NCBI RefSeq assembly: GCF_025141175.1
Contig: NZ_CP081155.1
Location: 1,269,001-1,333,000, forward strand
Direction: 5' to 3'
DNA length: 64,000 nt
Source: Jannaschia sp. M317
Lineage (GTDB): Bacteria; Pseudomonadota; Alphaproteobacteria; Rhodobacterales; Rhodobacteraceae
Within the stretch, counting starts at the first letter, position 1. Each line of letters begins with the position of its first letter. The notes under the pieces were generated by a model, which was not told where the DNA came from, did not search any database, and was given only the letters and a program-made list of their open reading frames with translations. Shown in pieces: positions 32,555-43,805 of the stretch. A program made the translations under genes and the position numbers.

Positions 32555-34650
32555 GTCTCGGTCCTCGATGGCTCAAGCGATAGGGCGATGACGGAGGCGG
32601 CCGGGATCGGCGCGCTTCGCTGGTCGGGTTCCTCTGCCACGAGGGCATCCGGAGCGGTGGTGTCGATGTGGCGGGTCCAGACCGTGCCCTCGGGGGCGGG
32701 TGGCAGGCTGACGCGGGCGGGACGGTCGGCGCGGTTGAAGGCGATCAGAACGACGTCCGTCTCGCTTTCGTTCACGGTGGTTTCCGCCGAAGGCCGCTTG
32801 ACCAGACAGAACCGCGCCAGCGCCGGATCGCGCCATTCCAGCGGTTGACCGGCAAAGTCGCGCCAGATCACATCGGGCATCCCGTCCGCCTCGCGCTGAC
32901 GTCCATGCAGGAAACGGGACTGCCGCACCGTGGCGTGGTCGCGTCGAAAGGCGGACAGACGCGCGACAAAGGCCGTCAACGCGTCGTCCCCGGACCAATC
33001 GATCCATCCGATGTCGCTGTCCTGGCAATAGGCGTTGTTGTTGCCGCCCTGGCTGTTGCCGACCTCGTCGCCGGCCAGCAACATGGGCGTGCCCTGCGAC
33101 AGGAACATCGTCGCCAGCAAGTTGCGCGCCCGCAGCGCCCGCTTGGCCAGGATCACGGGATCGTCGGTCGCCCCTTCGACCCCGCAGTTGTCGGAGTAAT
33201 TGCCGGAATGCCCGTCGCGGTTGTCTTCGAGGTTCGCGGCGTTGTGTTTTTCGTTGTAGGCCGTGACGTCAGCCAGGGTGAATCCATCGTGGCTGGTCAG
33301 GAAATTGATCGACGCCCAGGTCCGCCGCCCGTTGCAATCGAACTTGTCGGCAGAGCCCAGCAGCTTGCCGCCCAACTCCTGCGTGGCGTGGTCGTCGCCT
33401 TTCCAGAATCGCCGCGCGGTGTCGCGGAACCCGTCGTTCCACTCGGAGAATTCGTAGGGGAAATTGCCCAGTTGATAGCCACCGGGCCCCAGGTCCCAGG
33501 GTTCGGCAATCAGACGCACCTGGCTGAGGATCGGATCCTGGCGCAACGCGTCGAGAAAGCCGCCATGGGGGTCGAACCCATAGCTTTCGCGCCCCAGCGT
33601 CGTCGCCAGATCGAACCGAAAACCGTCGATCCCCATCTGCGTCACCCAGAACCGCAGGCTGTCCAACACCATCCGCAGGACGTGCGGGTTGGTCATGTTC
33701 AGCGTATTTCCGGTGCCCGCGTCATTCACATAATAGCGTTTTTGCCCGTCGATCAGGCGGTAGTAGCTGGCATTATCGAGGCCGCGGAACGCCAGGGTCG
33801 GGCCGGTCTGATCGCCCTCGGCGGTGTGGTTGTAGACCACGTCCATCAGCACCCGGATGCCCGCATCGTGGAACCGCTGCACCATGGCGCGGAACCCGGC
33901 AAACCCGGCGGGGCCGAAATAGCGCGGCTCGGGCGCGAAAAACCCGATCGTATTATACCCCCAGTAGTTGCGCAGTCCCTTTTCGATCAGGAAACCGTCG
34001 TCGGGGAAGGCCTGCACCGGCAGCAATTCGATGGTGGTGGCCCCGATCCGGTGCAGATGTTCGATCACCGAATCCGAGGCCAGACCCTCGTAGGTGCCGC
34101 GCAGATGCTCCGCCACGTCGGGGTGCAGCATGGTCAGGCCCTTGGCGTGGGCCTCGTAGATCAGCTCCGACGCAGGCACACCGGCAAGCGGGCTGAGCGC
34201 CGGTTCAAACAAGTCGGGCCGCGAGATCACCGATTTGGGCACGAACGGCGCGCTGTCGCGGGCATCGAATGACAGGTCGACCGATGGATCCATGCGATCA
34301 AACCCGTAGGTTTCCGAGGCGTGGGCGAACCGTCCGTGAAATTCGCGCGCATAGGGGTCGATCAGCAGCTTGTTGGCGTTGAACCGGTGGCCTCGCTCCG
34401 GCTGATAGGGACCATCCACCCGGTAGCCGTACAGCGTTCCGTAAGGCAGCCCGGCTACATAGCCGTGCCAGATCGGTCCGGTGCGTTCCGGCAGCGGCAG
34501 GCGCGCGACCTCTTGCTGGCCGTCGGGCGAAAAGAGACACAAGCTGACCTGTGTCGCATGTTCGGAATAGACGGCGAAATTCGCCCCCTCGCCGTCGTGG
34601 GTCACGCCCATGGTTTTGGGCGTGCCGCTGGTGAGTGTGTATTGGGTCAC
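32551..34650 (-). CDS. glgX: Glycogen debranching enzyme GlgX
   Basis: The 699-residue GH13 enzyme removes short alpha-1,6 branches from phosphorylase-limited glycogen. It has an N-terminal CBM48-type domain (~10-110), MDVVYNHTAEG, GFRFDLATTLGR (nucleophile), LIAEPWDLGPGGYQLG (acid/base) and FLTSHDGFTLADV. The start is GTG 34650, five bases after AAGG and one base after the glgA stop. Operon partner GlgP supplies its substrate. Confidence 0.94.
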   Translation of the reverse strand: MTQYTLTSGTPKTMGVTHDGEGANFAVYSEHATQVSLCLFSPDGQQEVARLPLPERTGPIWHGYVAGLPYGTLYGYRVDGPYQPERGHRFNANKLLIDPYAREFHGRFAHASETYGFDRMDPSVDLSFDARDSAPFVPKSVISRPDLFEPALSPLAGVPASELIYEAHAKGLTMLHPDVAEHLRGTYEGLASDSVIEHLHRIGATTIELLPVQAFPDDGFLIEKGLRNYWGYNTIGFFAPEPRYFGPAGFAGFRAMVQRFHDAGIRVLMDVVYNHTAEGDQTGPTLAFRGLDNASYYRLIDGQKRYYVNDAGTGNTLNMTNPHVLRMVLDSLRFWVTQMGIDGFRFDLATTLGRESYGFDPHGGFLDALRQDPILSQVRLIAEPWDLGPGGYQLGNFPYEFSEWNDGFRDTARRFWKGDDHATQELGGKLLGSADKFDCNGRRTWASINFLTSHDGFTLADVTAYNEKHNAANLEDNRDGHSGNYSDNCGVEGATDDPVILAKRALRARNLLATMFLSQGTPMLLAGDEVGNSQGGNNNAYCQDSDIGWIDWSGDDALTAFVARLSAFRRDHATVRQSRFLHGRQREADGMPDVIWRDFAGQPLEWRDPALARFCLVKRPSAETTVNESETDVVLIAFNRADRPARVSLPPAPEGTVWTRHIDTTAPDALVAEEPDQRSAPIPAASVIALSLEPSRTET

Positions 34651-34651
34651 G

Positions 34652-36085
34652 TCAGCCTTCGATCAGGTCAGTGAACAGCGCGTGATAGGCCTGCGCAGAG
34701 GCGTCCCATCCCACCGGCTGACGCATAGCCCGTCTCTGCATCCCCGCCCAGACCTTGGGCTGGGCATAAAGCGAGATGGTGCGCGAAATCGCCTGTTCCA
34801 GCGCGGGCGCGGTGATCGGGGCGAATTGCACACCCGTGGCCACACCCATATCCAAGGCCGCTGGATTGGCGTCGATCACCGTATCGGCCAACCCACCCGT
34901 GCGCGCCACAACCGGGATCGTGCCATAGCGCAGACCATACAGCTGCGTCAGGCCGCAGGGTTCGAACCGCGACGGGATCAAGATGGCGTCGGACCCGGCC
35001 TGCATCAGGTGCGACAGCGGCTCATCATAGCCGATGATCGTGCCGACCTGGCCCGGGTAGCGACTGGCCGCCTCGGCAAAGCCACGCTCCAACCCCTTGT
35101 CGCCACTGCCAAGCAGGGCCAGCCGCCCCCCTTCGGCCAACATCGCGGGCAGGGCCTCAAGCAGCAGGTCCAGGCCTTTCTGTTCGGTCAGGCGGCTGAT
35201 CACGCAAAACAGCGGGCCGTCGCCCGGTGCCAACCCAAAGCGGGCCTCCAGCACGGATTTGTTCGCGGCCTTCCGCTTGAGTGTGCGGGCGGAATAGGGC
35301 GTGTCGATGGAAGGATCGTCGTCCGGGTTCCAGACGTCCAGATCAATGCCGTTCACGATGCCGGACAAATCCGATCGCCGCGCCCGCATGACCCCATCCA
35401 GCCCCATGCCGAACCCCGGCTCCATCAGTTCCCGCGCGTAGGTAGGGCTGACGGTCGTGATCCGGTCGGCCAGCATCAGCCCGGTCTTGAGAAAGCTGAA
35501 GCCGCCGTAATATTCGCCCCGGTCCACGTCGAACATGGAATGCGACAGGCCCAGCGGGCCCATCACCTCGGGGGCATAGACGCCCTGAAACGCGATGTTG
35601 TGAATGGTCATGACCGTCGGCACGTCCACTTGCCAGTCGGTCAGATAGGCGGGCACCAGTGCGGCCTGCCAATCATGGGCGTTGACCAGATCCGGCGTCC
35701 AGTCGCCCAGGTCGCCGCGGGCGATCATTGCCCCCACCCGGCTTAGGGCGCCGAAGCGCAGCGCGTTGTCGTGCCAATCCTGACCGTTGCCATCCAGATA
35801 AATGTTGCCGGGCCGGTCAAACAGATGCGGTGCGTCCAGCAGCAAAAGGTCGATGCCGCGCGCCGTGACCGCCAGCACCCGTGCCGGCCCGCCATGCAGA
35901 TCCGGCAGCGACAGAACCTCGGTGCCCTGCGCCACTTCGCCCGACAAGGCAGGGTAGGCGGGCAGCAACACCCGGACCCTCGCCCCCAGGGGGGGCAGGG
36001 ACTTGGGCACGGCTCCGATCACATCGGCCAGCCCGCCTGTCTTGATGAAGGGCGCGCATTCCGAGGCAACAAAGAGCAGGTTCAT
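34652..36085 (-). CDS. glgA: Glycogen synthase (ADP-glucose)
   Basis: GlgA extends glycogen with glucose from ADP-glucose. The 477-residue GT5 protein starts [31 protein letters not shown] binds ADP-glucose. The C-terminal half has VISRLTEQKGLDLLLEAL and PSRFEPCGLTQLYGLRYG. Its ATG shares one base with the glgC stop (TGATG), which fixes the start; a longer frame continues through glgC and is not real. Confidence 0.95.
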   Translation of the reverse strand: MNLLFVASECAPFIKTGGLADVIGAVPKSLPPLGARVRVLLPAYPALSGEVAQGTEVLSLPDLHGGPARVLAVTARGIDLLLLDAPHLFDRPGNIYLDGNGQDWHDNALRFGALSRVGAMIARGDLGDWTPDLVNAHDWQAALVPAYLTDWQVDVPTVMTIHNIAFQGVYAPEVMGPLGLSHSMFDVDRGEYYGGFSFLKTGLMLADRITTVSPTYARELMEPGFGMGLDGVMRARRSDLSGIVNGIDLDVWNPDDDPSIDTPYSARTLKRKAANKSVLEARFGLAPGDGPLFCVISRLTEQKGLDLLLEALPAMLAEGGRLALLGSGDKGLERGFAEAASRYPGQVGTIIGYDEPLSHLMQAGSDAILIPSRFEPCGLTQLYGLRYGTIPVVARTGGLADTVIDANPAALDMGVATGVQFAPITAPALEQAISRTISLYAQPKVWAGMQRRAMRQPVGWDASAQAYHALFTDLIEG

Positions 36086-37347
36086 CAGTCTTCCAATCGG
36101 TCGATCATCTTTTTGGTGATCAGGCAGATCCCGTTTTCGGTGCGTCGGAACCGTTTCGCGTCCAGGTCCGGGTCTTCGCCCACGACCAGGCCTTCGGGGA
36201 TATGCACCCCCCGGTCGATCACGACGTCCTTCAACCGTGCGTTTCGCCCGATGTCCACATAGGGCATGGCCACAACACCCGACAATTCCGCGTAGGAATG
36301 GGTTCGCACCCCGGTAAACAGCAAGCACCGGTCCAGCGTCGAGCCAGAGATGATGCAGCCCCCCGATACCATCGACGACACGGCATGCCCCTTACGGCCT
36401 GCTTCGTTGTGGATGAACTTGGCCGGGGCGGTCAGTTCCTGGTTGGTCCAGATCGGCCATTCGGTGTCGTAGAGGTCCAGCTCCGGCTCGAAATCGGTCA
36501 GGTCGATGTTGGCCTGCCAAAAGGCATCGACGGTGCCGACGTCACGCCAATAGGCCTTCTTTTCCAGCCCCGTCTTGACGCAAGAGCGGCCGAAGGGATG
36601 GGCGATGGCCTTGCCATTGGCGACGATGGCCGGAATGATGTCCTTGCCGAAATCGTTCTCGCTGTCGGGGTTGGCGTCGTCCGCGCGCAGCAGTTTTGCC
36701 AGGTACTCTGTCTCGAAGACGTAGATCCCCATCGAGGCCAGTGCCAGGTCCGGGTGGCCGGGCATCGCGGGCGGATCGGCGGGCTTTTCCATGAATTCGA
36801 TGATGTTGTCGTTCTCGTCGACGTGCATCACGCCAAAGGCGCGGGCCTCCATCCGGGGGACTTCGATGCAGCCCACCGTCACATCCGCGCCGCTATCGAC
36901 GTGGTGTTTGATCATCAGGGAATAGTCTTGCTTGTAGATGTGATCGCCCGCCAGGATCACGATGTACTTGGGACCGTAGCCTTCGATGATTTCCAGGTTC
37001 TGGGTCACGGCGTCGGCCGTGCCGCGATACCAGTTGTCGTTCCCCATCTGCTGCGAGGCAGGCAGAATATCGAGGCTCTCGTTGCGCTCGGCCCGGAAGA
37101 ACGACCAGCCGCGTTGCAGGTGACGAATCAGGGAATGCGCCTTGTACTGGGTGGCGACGGCGATCCGGCGGATGCCGGAGTTCACGGCGTTGGACAGGGG
37201 AAAGTCGATGATCCGGCTCTTGCCGCCGAAATACATCGCCGGTTTGGCCCGGATGTCCGTCAGCTCGTAAAGTCGGCTGCCGCGACCTCCTGCCAGAACG
37301 AAGGCCATGCTCTGCTGCGCCAGCCGCTGCGATTCCCTGTCGGTCAT
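36085..37347 (-). CDS. glgC: Glucose-1-phosphate adenylyltransferase
   Basis: GlgC makes ADP-glucose, the committed and normally allosterically controlled step of glycogen synthesis. The 420-residue protein has [22 protein letters not shown] (nucleotide and activator site), [22 protein letters not shown] and a left-handed beta-helix C-terminus. The ATG at 37347 follows GGAGGAG by five bases; an upstream TTG would add five residues. Overlaps glgA by one base. Confidence 0.95.
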   Translation of the reverse strand: MTDRESQRLAQQSMAFVLAGGRGSRLYELTDIRAKPAMYFGGKSRIIDFPLSNAVNSGIRRIAVATQYKAHSLIRHLQRGWSFFRAERNESLDILPASQQMGNDNWYRGTADAVTQNLEIIEGYGPKYIVILAGDHIYKQDYSLMIKHHVDSGADVTVGCIEVPRMEARAFGVMHVDENDNIIEFMEKPADPPAMPGHPDLALASMGIYVFETEYLAKLLRADDANPDSENDFGKDIIPAIVANGKAIAHPFGRSCVKTGLEKKAYWRDVGTVDAFWQANIDLTDFEPELDLYDTEWPIWTNQELTAPAKFIHNEAGRKGHAVSSMVSGGCIISGSTLDRCLLFTGVRTHSYAELSGVVAMPYVDIGRNARLKDVVIDRGVHIPEGLVVGEDPDLDAKRFRRTENGICLITKKMIDRLED

Positions 37348-37376
37348 GTCGTCTCCTCCCAAAGCGTCGTTCCCAT

Positions 37377-39563
37377 TTAGTCTAGTTCGAAAATCAGTGT
37401 GGACAGAGGCGGCACCGTGATCACGATGCTCTGCGCCCGGCCCGAGGCGGCGATGTCCTCGGACGACACGCCCCCCAGGTTGCCCTCACCGGTGCCGCCA
37501 TAGTCCAGCGCATCGGTGTTCATCCGCTCAGCCCAATGTCCGGCCTGGGGCACGCCGATGCGACGGCCCTCGCGCAGAACCGGGGTCATGTTGGTGACGA
37601 CCACGACCGGTTTCGTCCCGTCTGCCCCCAGCCGGGCCCAGACGAACAGCGATTCCTCGACCGCGCCGCCTTCGATCCATTCGAAGCCCTCGGGCTTGGT
37701 GTCCCGCTCGAACAGGGCGGGCACCGCGCGGTAGGTCGCGTTCAGGTCGCGGACGAGTGCCTGAATGCCCTGATGCTGCGGGATATCCAGCAGGTGCCAG
37801 TCGAGCGAGCCGTCGTGGTTCCATTCGCGCCCCTGCGCGAACTCGCAGCCCATGAACAACAGTTTCTTGCCCGGATGCCCCCACATGAACCCCAGATACG
37901 CCCGCAGGTTGGCGAATTTCGCGTCGCCATCGCCGGGCATCTTGTCCAGCAGGCTGCCCTTGCCGTGCACCACCTCGTCATGGCTGATCGGCAGGACGAA
38001 GTTTTCCGAAAAGGCGTAGTTCAGCCCGAAGGTGATCAACCCGTGGTGATACTTCCGGTTGATCGGGTCCTCTTCCATGTAGCGCAGGGTGTCGTTCATC
38101 CACCCCATGTTCCACTTGTAGCCAAAGCCCAGTCCGCCGCTGTCGACCATGCCGGACACGGCCGGAAAGGCGGTGGATTCCTCGGCGATGGTCACGACTC
38201 CGTCCAGCTGTCCGTAGACGGTGACATTGGTCGATTGCAAAAAGGCGATGGCTTCCAGGTTTTCGCGCCCGCCGTCCTTGTTGGGGATCCATTCGCCGTC
38301 CTTGCGGGAATAATCACGATACAGCATCGAGGCCACGGCATCGACGCGCAGACCGTCGATGTGATGTTCGTCCAACCAGTAAAGCGCGTTGGCCGTCAGA
38401 TAGTTCGACACCTCGGCACGGCCGTAGTTGAAGACCAGCGTGTTCCAATCCGGGTGGAACCCCTCGCGCCGGTCGGCATGTTCATAAAGCGGGGTGCCAT
38501 CCAGCCGGCCCAGGCCATGCGCGTCCTCCGGGAAATGGCCCGGCACCCAGTCCAGGATCAGGCCCAGCCCCGCGACATGGCACGCCTCTACGAAGGCGCG
38601 GAATTCGCGCAGGGTGCCGTGTCGGATGGTGGGCGCGAACAGGCCGACCGGCTGATAGCCCCAGGACCCGTCAAAGGGGAATTCGCTGATCGGCATCAGC
38701 TCGATATGGGTGAAACCCATATCCCTGGCGTAGCGCACCAGGTCGTCGGCCAGTTCCAGGTAGGACAGGGGGCGGTTGCCGTCTTCGGGGACGCGCTTCC
38801 AGGATCCGAGGTGCACCTCGTAGACGGTGACGGGGGCGTCGACGGCGATGGCCTGCCCGCGCTTGCCCATCCAGTCCGCATCGGCCCAGTCGAAGCCGTC
38901 CAGCGCACGCACGACCGACGCCGTGGCGGGCGGGTGCTCGGCCCCGAAACCGAAGGGATCCGCCTTTTGCGGCAGCAGGTTGCCGTCGGCCCCGATGATT
39001 TCGTATTTGTAATGCTCGCCCTCGCCGATACGAGGGACAAAGATTTCCCAGACACCGGTAGTGCCCCGTCCACGCATCACGTGGCGGCGTCCGTCCCAGG
39101 TGTTGAAGTCGCCCACAACGGACACCCGCTGTGCATTGGGCGCCCAGATCGCGAAATGGGTGCCCGCGACGCCCTCATGGGTCATCACATGTGCCCCCAG
39201 CACGCGCCACAGTTGCCGGTGAGAGCCTTCGCCGATCAGATGCTCGTCCAGGTCGCCCATCACCGGGCCAAAGGCATAGGTATCCTCGGTCTCCCAGGTG
39301 GTGTCGTCATGGGTGACGCGCAGCAGATAGCGGAACCGGGTCTTGCGGCGGGTGGCGGCCTCGAACAGACCGTCGCGGACCTCTTTCAGGGTAGCAATCC
39401 GGCGTTTCGTCTTGGCGTCGATGACATCGACCGCGCTGGCACCGGGCAGGAACGCCCGCACGACCAGCTTGCCGTTCACCTCATGCAGGCCAAGGCAGGA
39501 AAAGGGGTCAGCGAGCCGGCCCGTGGTGATCGCTTCGATCTCCGCATCCGTCAGTGTCGTCAT
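37377..39563 (-). CDS. glgB: 1,4-alpha-glucan branching enzyme
   Basis: The 728-residue enzyme makes the alpha-1,6 branches of glycogen. It has two N-terminal CBM48-like domains (~10-105 and ~125-215), [19 protein letters not shown] (nucleophile Asp), [11 protein letters not shown] (acid/base Glu), [13 protein letters not shown] and a C-terminal beta domain. Length is typical. It lies between glgP and glgC with gaps of 21 and 29 bases. Confidence 0.95.
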   Translation of the reverse strand: MTTLTDAEIEAITTGRLADPFSCLGLHEVNGKLVVRAFLPGASAVDVIDAKTKRRIATLKEVRDGLFEAATRRKTRFRYLLRVTHDDTTWETEDTYAFGPVMGDLDEHLIGEGSHRQLWRVLGAHVMTHEGVAGTHFAIWAPNAQRVSVVGDFNTWDGRRHVMRGRGTTGVWEIFVPRIGEGEHYKYEIIGADGNLLPQKADPFGFGAEHPPATASVVRALDGFDWADADWMGKRGQAIAVDAPVTVYEVHLGSWKRVPEDGNRPLSYLELADDLVRYARDMGFTHIELMPISEFPFDGSWGYQPVGLFAPTIRHGTLREFRAFVEACHVAGLGLILDWVPGHFPEDAHGLGRLDGTPLYEHADRREGFHPDWNTLVFNYGRAEVSNYLTANALYWLDEHHIDGLRVDAVASMLYRDYSRKDGEWIPNKDGGRENLEAIAFLQSTNVTVYGQLDGVVTIAEESTAFPAVSGMVDSGGLGFGYKWNMGWMNDTLRYMEEDPINRKYHHGLITFGLNYAFSENFVLPISHDEVVHGKGSLLDKMPGDGDAKFANLRAYLGFMWGHPGKKLLFMGCEFAQGREWNHDGSLDWHLLDIPQHQGIQALVRDLNATYRAVPALFERDTKPEGFEWIEGGAVEESLFVWARLGADGTKPVVVVTNMTPVLREGRRIGVPQAGHWAERMNTDALDYGGTGEGNLGGVSSEDIAASGRAQSIVITVPPLSTLIFELD

Positions 39564-39584
39564 GATGACCCCCCATTTGCCGTC

Positions 39585-41969
39585 TTACAGCAGCGACTTT
39601 GCCCCCCAGATGTCGCGGGCGTAACCCGCAATCGTCCTGTCGGAGCTGAACCACCCCATCCGCGAGGTGTTCAACGCGGCCTTCCGCATCCATTCCTTCG
39701 GATCGCGGTAGTCCTTGTCAATCTGGCGCTGTGTTTCGAAATATCCATCGAAGTCTGGCGTCACGAGGAAATAGTCGTGGTCCCAAAGCATCCCGAGCAC
39801 GTCGCCGAACCGGTTGTCGCCGTCCGAGAAAACGCCGTTGGCGATCTGGCCCAACACCCGTTTCAGACGGGGTGACGCCTCGATCGCGGCGCGGGCATAG
39901 TCGGGCTCGGCGCGGTGGGCCTGCACTTCGGCGGCGGTCAGACCAAACAGATAGAAGTTCTCGGCCCCGACCTGTTCGCGGATCTCCACGTTCGCGCCAT
40001 CCAGGGTGCCGACGGTCAGCGCGCCGTTCAGCGACAGCTTCATGTTGCCGGTGCCCGAAGCTTCCTTGCCCGCGGTCGAGATCTGTTCGGACAGATCGGC
40101 GGCGGGGATCAGGCGTTCGGCCATCGACACGTTGTAGTTCTCGGGAAAGACCACCTGCAACCAGTCGCGCGTGACCGGGTCGGTGTTCACCTTGGCGGCG
40201 ACGCCGTTGATCAACTCGATGATCGACTTGGCCATGGCATAGCCGGGGGCGGCCTTGCCACCGAACAGCTTTACGCGCGGGGTCCAGTCGGCGCTGGGCG
40301 CATCGTGCATGTCGTTCCACAGCGCGATGGTTTCCAGGATGTTCAGAAGCTGACGCTTGTATTCGTGAATCCGCTTGATCTGGATGTCGAACATCGCGTC
40401 GGGGTTCAGGCGCGCGCCGTCGCGGTCCTTGAGCCATTGGGCCAGACGCACCTTGTTGGCCCGCTTGGCGGCGGCGAATTGATCCAGGAAACCGGCATCG
40501 GGGATATGCAGTTCCAGCTGAGTCAGCTGTTCCAGATCCGCGACCCATTCGTTTCCGATCGTCTCGGTGATCAGGCCCGACAACGCAGGGTTCGCCGAAT
40601 ACAGCCAGCGGCGCGGGGTGATCCCGTTGGTCTGGTTGATGATCCGGTCCGGATAGGCGCGGTGCAGGTCGTGGAACACGGTTTCCTTGACCAGGTCCGA
40701 GTGCAGAGCCGAGACGCCGTTGACCTTGTGAGCCAGCACAAAGGCCAGATCGCCCATCTTGACCTCGCCGTGCTCGATCAACTGGGTGCCGTTCTCGGCC
40801 GAGACGCGGTCGTGCAGGCCGCGGACAATGTCGTAGTGACGCGGCAGAATGCCCTGGAACATGCCCTCGGGCCAACGCTCCAACGCTTCGGGCAGCAGGG
40901 TGTGGTTGGTGTAGCCCAGGCAGGTCTGCGCCAGGTCGATCGCCGCGTCGAAGGTCAGGCCGTGCTCGTCTTCCAACAGGCGGATCAGCTCGGGCCCGGC
41001 CAGCGCGGGATGGGTGTCGTTGAGCTGAATGGCGACGTGATCGGCCAGGGTGGCGATCTCGTATCCTTCGGACTTGAACCGGCGCAGCAGGTCACGCAGC
41101 GAGGCGGAGGTAAAGAAATACTCCTGCTTCAGGCGCAGGGCCTTGCCCTCGTCGGTGGTGTCATCGGGATAGAGCACGCGGCTGAGCGTCCGGGCCAGCG
41201 CTTCGGGGGCAGAGGCCCCGATGTAGTCGCCGCGATTGAACGCCTCCAGGTCGAAATTCCGGTTCGGCAGCGCTGACCACAGGCGCAGCGTGTTCACCCA
41301 TTTGCCCTGCCAGCCGACGACGGGCGTGTCGTGCGCCTTGGCAATGACGGTGTCGGCGGGGTGCCAGACGGCGCGGGCCCCCTTGTAGTCCACATGCCCG
41401 CCAAAACCTATTTCATAGCGCGCCTCGGGACGCTCGAATTCCCAGACGTTGCGCTGACCCAGCCAGGTCTCGGCGCTTTCGATCTGCACGCCGTCGCGGA
41501 AATGCTGCTCGAACAGGCCGTGCTCATACCGGATGCCATAGCCATAGGCCGGGATGCCAAGGGTCGAAAGACTGTCGAGGAAACAGGCCGCAAGACGCCC
41601 CAACCCGCCGTTGCCCAACGCGGCATCGGGTTCCAGCGCGACCAGCTCGGCATAGTCCTGACCCAGGGATGCCATCGCCTCGCGGGCGATGTCTTCCAGC
41701 CCCAGGTTGAGGGTCACATCCTCGATCAGGCGCCCGATCAGGAACTCCATCGACAGGTAATAGACTCGCTTGCCCTGCTTGGCATAGGTCGCGCGCGTGC
41801 TTTCGAACCAGGGGTCCACGACCCGGTCGCGCACGGCCATCGACATGGCCAGACGCCAATCGTGGCGGGTCGCATGGTCGGGATCCTTCCCAAGCGAGGC
41901 TTTCAGGTGACGCTGGATCGCGTCGGCAAAAAGTTCGCTGGTGGGCAACTGAAACAGGTCCTTGGGCAC
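39585..41969 (-). CDS. glgP: Glycogen phosphorylase
   Basis: GlgP releases glucose-1-phosphate from glycogen ends. The 794-residue protein contains the pyridoxal-phosphate site EASGTGNMKLSLNGALTVGT, ALGNGGLGRLAACFLDS and IKRIHEYKRQLLN. I choose GTG 41969, preceded by GAGGA, which gives a VPKDLF start; the track-length frame from 42023 would add 18 residues with no family match. It is the first gene of the operon glgP-B-C-A-X-pgm; the promoter should lie in 41970-42164, where I can name no regulator site. Confidence 0.94.
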   Translation of the reverse strand: MPKDLFQLPTSELFADAIQRHLKASLGKDPDHATRHDWRLAMSMAVRDRVVDPWFESTRATYAKQGKRVYYLSMEFLIGRLIEDVTLNLGLEDIAREAMASLGQDYAELVALEPDAALGNGGLGRLAACFLDSLSTLGIPAYGYGIRYEHGLFEQHFRDGVQIESAETWLGQRNVWEFERPEARYEIGFGGHVDYKGARAVWHPADTVIAKAHDTPVVGWQGKWVNTLRLWSALPNRNFDLEAFNRGDYIGASAPEALARTLSRVLYPDDTTDEGKALRLKQEYFFTSASLRDLLRRFKSEGYEIATLADHVAIQLNDTHPALAGPELIRLLEDEHGLTFDAAIDLAQTCLGYTNHTLLPEALERWPEGMFQGILPRHYDIVRGLHDRVSAENGTQLIEHGEVKMGDLAFVLAHKVNGVSALHSDLVKETVFHDLHRAYPDRIINQTNGITPRRWLYSANPALSGLITETIGNEWVADLEQLTQLELHIPDAGFLDQFAAAKRANKVRLAQWLKDRDGARLNPDAMFDIQIKRIHEYKRQLLNILETIALWNDMHDAPSADWTPRVKLFGGKAAPGYAMAKSIIELINGVAAKVNTDPVTRDWLQVVFPENYNVSMAERLIPAADLSEQISTAGKEASGTGNMKLSLNGALTVGTLDGANVEIREQVGAENFYLFGLTAAEVQAHRAEPDYARAAIEASPRLKRVLGQIANGVFSDGDNRFGDVLGMLWDHDYFLVTPDFDGYFETQRQIDKDYRDPKEWMRKAALNTSRMGWFSSDRTIAGYARDIWGAKSLL

Positions 41970-42164
41970 GTGGAAAGGTCCTCGATGAATGCGTCCGAAT
42001 GGACAGGTGGGCGTTTTGCCCATTTCGGCAAGGGAGAAACACAGGAGTCACGCTGTGTCGCGACATCTCGCGCAGCGCAAGGGCACTGGACCCATGATTA
42101 GATGCAAATAGGGGACAATGGTTCCCCCATTCGACACAATCCCGCCCTGCTGATTGCGCAAGCC

Positions 42165-43805
42165 TCAGCGCGGGGCAGACGACAGCACGATGACTTGCCA
42201 CGGGGACAGCGGGACGATTCCCCGCAGGTGCCGCGTCGTCTGGGCCTGCTCGAACAGGGGCCAACCCGTCAGGTGCAGGCGGTCGGGCAGGGCATAGTCC
42301 ACGGGTTGGCTGCTCAGGTTGCCGATGACGGCAATCCATGCCGCATCCAGCCGGCGCGTATAGGCCATCACCTGCGGATGGTCCGCGTCAAACGGGGTGT
42401 AACGCCCCTGTCGGATGACCTCCGATTGCGCCCGCAGGGTCGCCAACGCGCGATACCGCGCCGACACACCGTCCGGATCGGCCAGATCCGCAGCGACGTT
42501 GAGCGTGGCATGGTTCGGATTGACCTCGATCCAGGGCGTGCCGGTGGTGAACCCCGCCTGCGGCCCGTCGGTCCACTGCATCGGAGTGCGCGCGTTGTCG
42601 CGACCGTTCTCGTTGGCTCCGGCCAGGAAATCCGTCTCTGCCACGCCCGCCGCCATCTGCAACCGATGGAAGTTCAGCGTCTCGACATCGCGGAACTGAT
42701 CGAGCCGGGTGAACGCCGCGTTCGTCATCCCGATTTCTTCGCCCTGATAGACGTAGGGCGTGCCCTTCATAAGGTGCAGCACGGTGGCCAGCGCCTTGGC
42801 CGAAGCGACCCTGTGTTCGCCGTCGTCGCCGTATTTCGACACCGCGTGCGGCAGGTCGTGGTTGCCCCAGAACAGGGAATTCCACCCATCCTGGGCACAC
42901 ACCTCCTGCCAGGTGTTCAGCACCCGCTTCAACGCGGGCCAATCCACCGGGCGGGGCCGCCACTTGCCGTGTTCCGGGTCATGACCCGCGATCACATGGG
43001 CGAACTGGAACACCATCGACAATTCGCCCCGGTCGCGCCCACAATAAAGCAGCGCCGTTTCGGGCGTGGCACTCCAGGTTTCGCCGACGGTGACCACGTC
43101 GCGACCCGCCAGAACGGCGGCGTTCATTTCCTGCAGGTGCGGGTGCAGGGTCGGCCCGTCGGTGGTGATGCCCCGGTCCACGTCCTTGCCGATCAGGTCG
43201 ATCACATCCATGCGGAAGCCCGCGACCCCCCGATCCAACCACCATCGCATCATGTCGTGCACCTCGGCCCGCATGTCCGCGCAGTCCCAGTTCAGGTCCG
43301 GCTGTTTTGGGTCGAAAAGGTGGAAATAGTACTGACCGGCAACCTCGTCCCAGGTCCAGGCGGGGCCGCCAAAGACCGATTGCATCCCGTTGGGCGGTCC
43401 ACCATCCGGGCCTGCGTTGCGCCAGATATACCAGTCACGGCGTGGGCTGGCCGGGTCGGCCCGCGCCTCCTGAAACCACGCGTGTTCGTCGGAGGTGTGG
43501 TTGACCACCAGGTCCATGACGATGCGGATGCCGCGTGCACGGGCCTGGGCCAGCAAGTCATCGAAATCGGACAGCGTCCCGAACTCCGGCGCGATGTCGC
43601 GGTAGCCCGAAATGTCGTAGCCGTTGTCCGCCATGGGCGAGCGGTAAACGGGCGAGAGCCAGATAAAGCCCACGCCCAGATCCGCCAGGTAGTCCAGTTT
43701 CGAGGTGATCCCCGGAATGTCCCCGATCCCGTCGCCGTTGCTGTCGCAAAAGCTGCGGGGATAGATCTGATACCCCGTGGCCGCCTGCCACCAGGGGGCG
43801 CTCAT
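42165..43805 (-). CDS. GH13 oligo-1,6-glucosidase / trehalose-6-P hydrolase-like
   Basis: The 546-residue protein has GYQIYPRSFCDSNGDGIGD, LVVNHTSDEH, GFRMDVIDLIGK (nucleophile), VGETWS (acid/base) and WGNHDLPHAVSKYG; the MQWTDGPQAGFT block is typical of the oligo-1,6-glucosidase/TreC group. The substrate could be isomaltose-type sugars or trehalose-6-phosphate. ATG 43805 overlaps the stop of the upstream GH13 gene (ATGA), so the two are co-translated. No signal peptide. Confidence 0.88.
   Translation of the reverse strand: MSAPWWQAATGYQIYPRSFCDSNGDGIGDIPGITSKLDYLADLGVGFIWLSPVYRSPMADNGYDISGYRDIAPEFGTLSDFDDLLAQARARGIRIVMDLVVNHTSDEHAWFQEARADPASPRRDWYIWRNAGPDGGPPNGMQSVFGGPAWTWDEVAGQYYFHLFDPKQPDLNWDCADMRAEVHDMMRWWLDRGVAGFRMDVIDLIGKDVDRGITTDGPTLHPHLQEMNAAVLAGRDVVTVGETWSATPETALLYCGRDRGELSMVFQFAHVIAGHDPEHGKWRPRPVDWPALKRVLNTWQEVCAQDGWNSLFWGNHDLPHAVSKYGDDGEHRVASAKALATVLHLMKGTPYVYQGEEIGMTNAAFTRLDQFRDVETLNFHRLQMAAGVAETDFLAGANENGRDNARTPMQWTDGPQAGFTTGTPWIEVNPNHATLNVAADLADPDGVSARYRALATLRAQSEVIRQGRYTPFDADHPQVMAYTRRLDAAWIAVIGNLSSQPVDYALPDRLHLTGWPLFEQAQTTRHLRGIVPLSPWQVIVLSSAPR

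Noticed and set aside
37536..39875. 779-codon plus-strand frame opposite glgB
   Set aside because: His/Val/Gln-rich shadow of glgB; no start signal, no recognisable fold.
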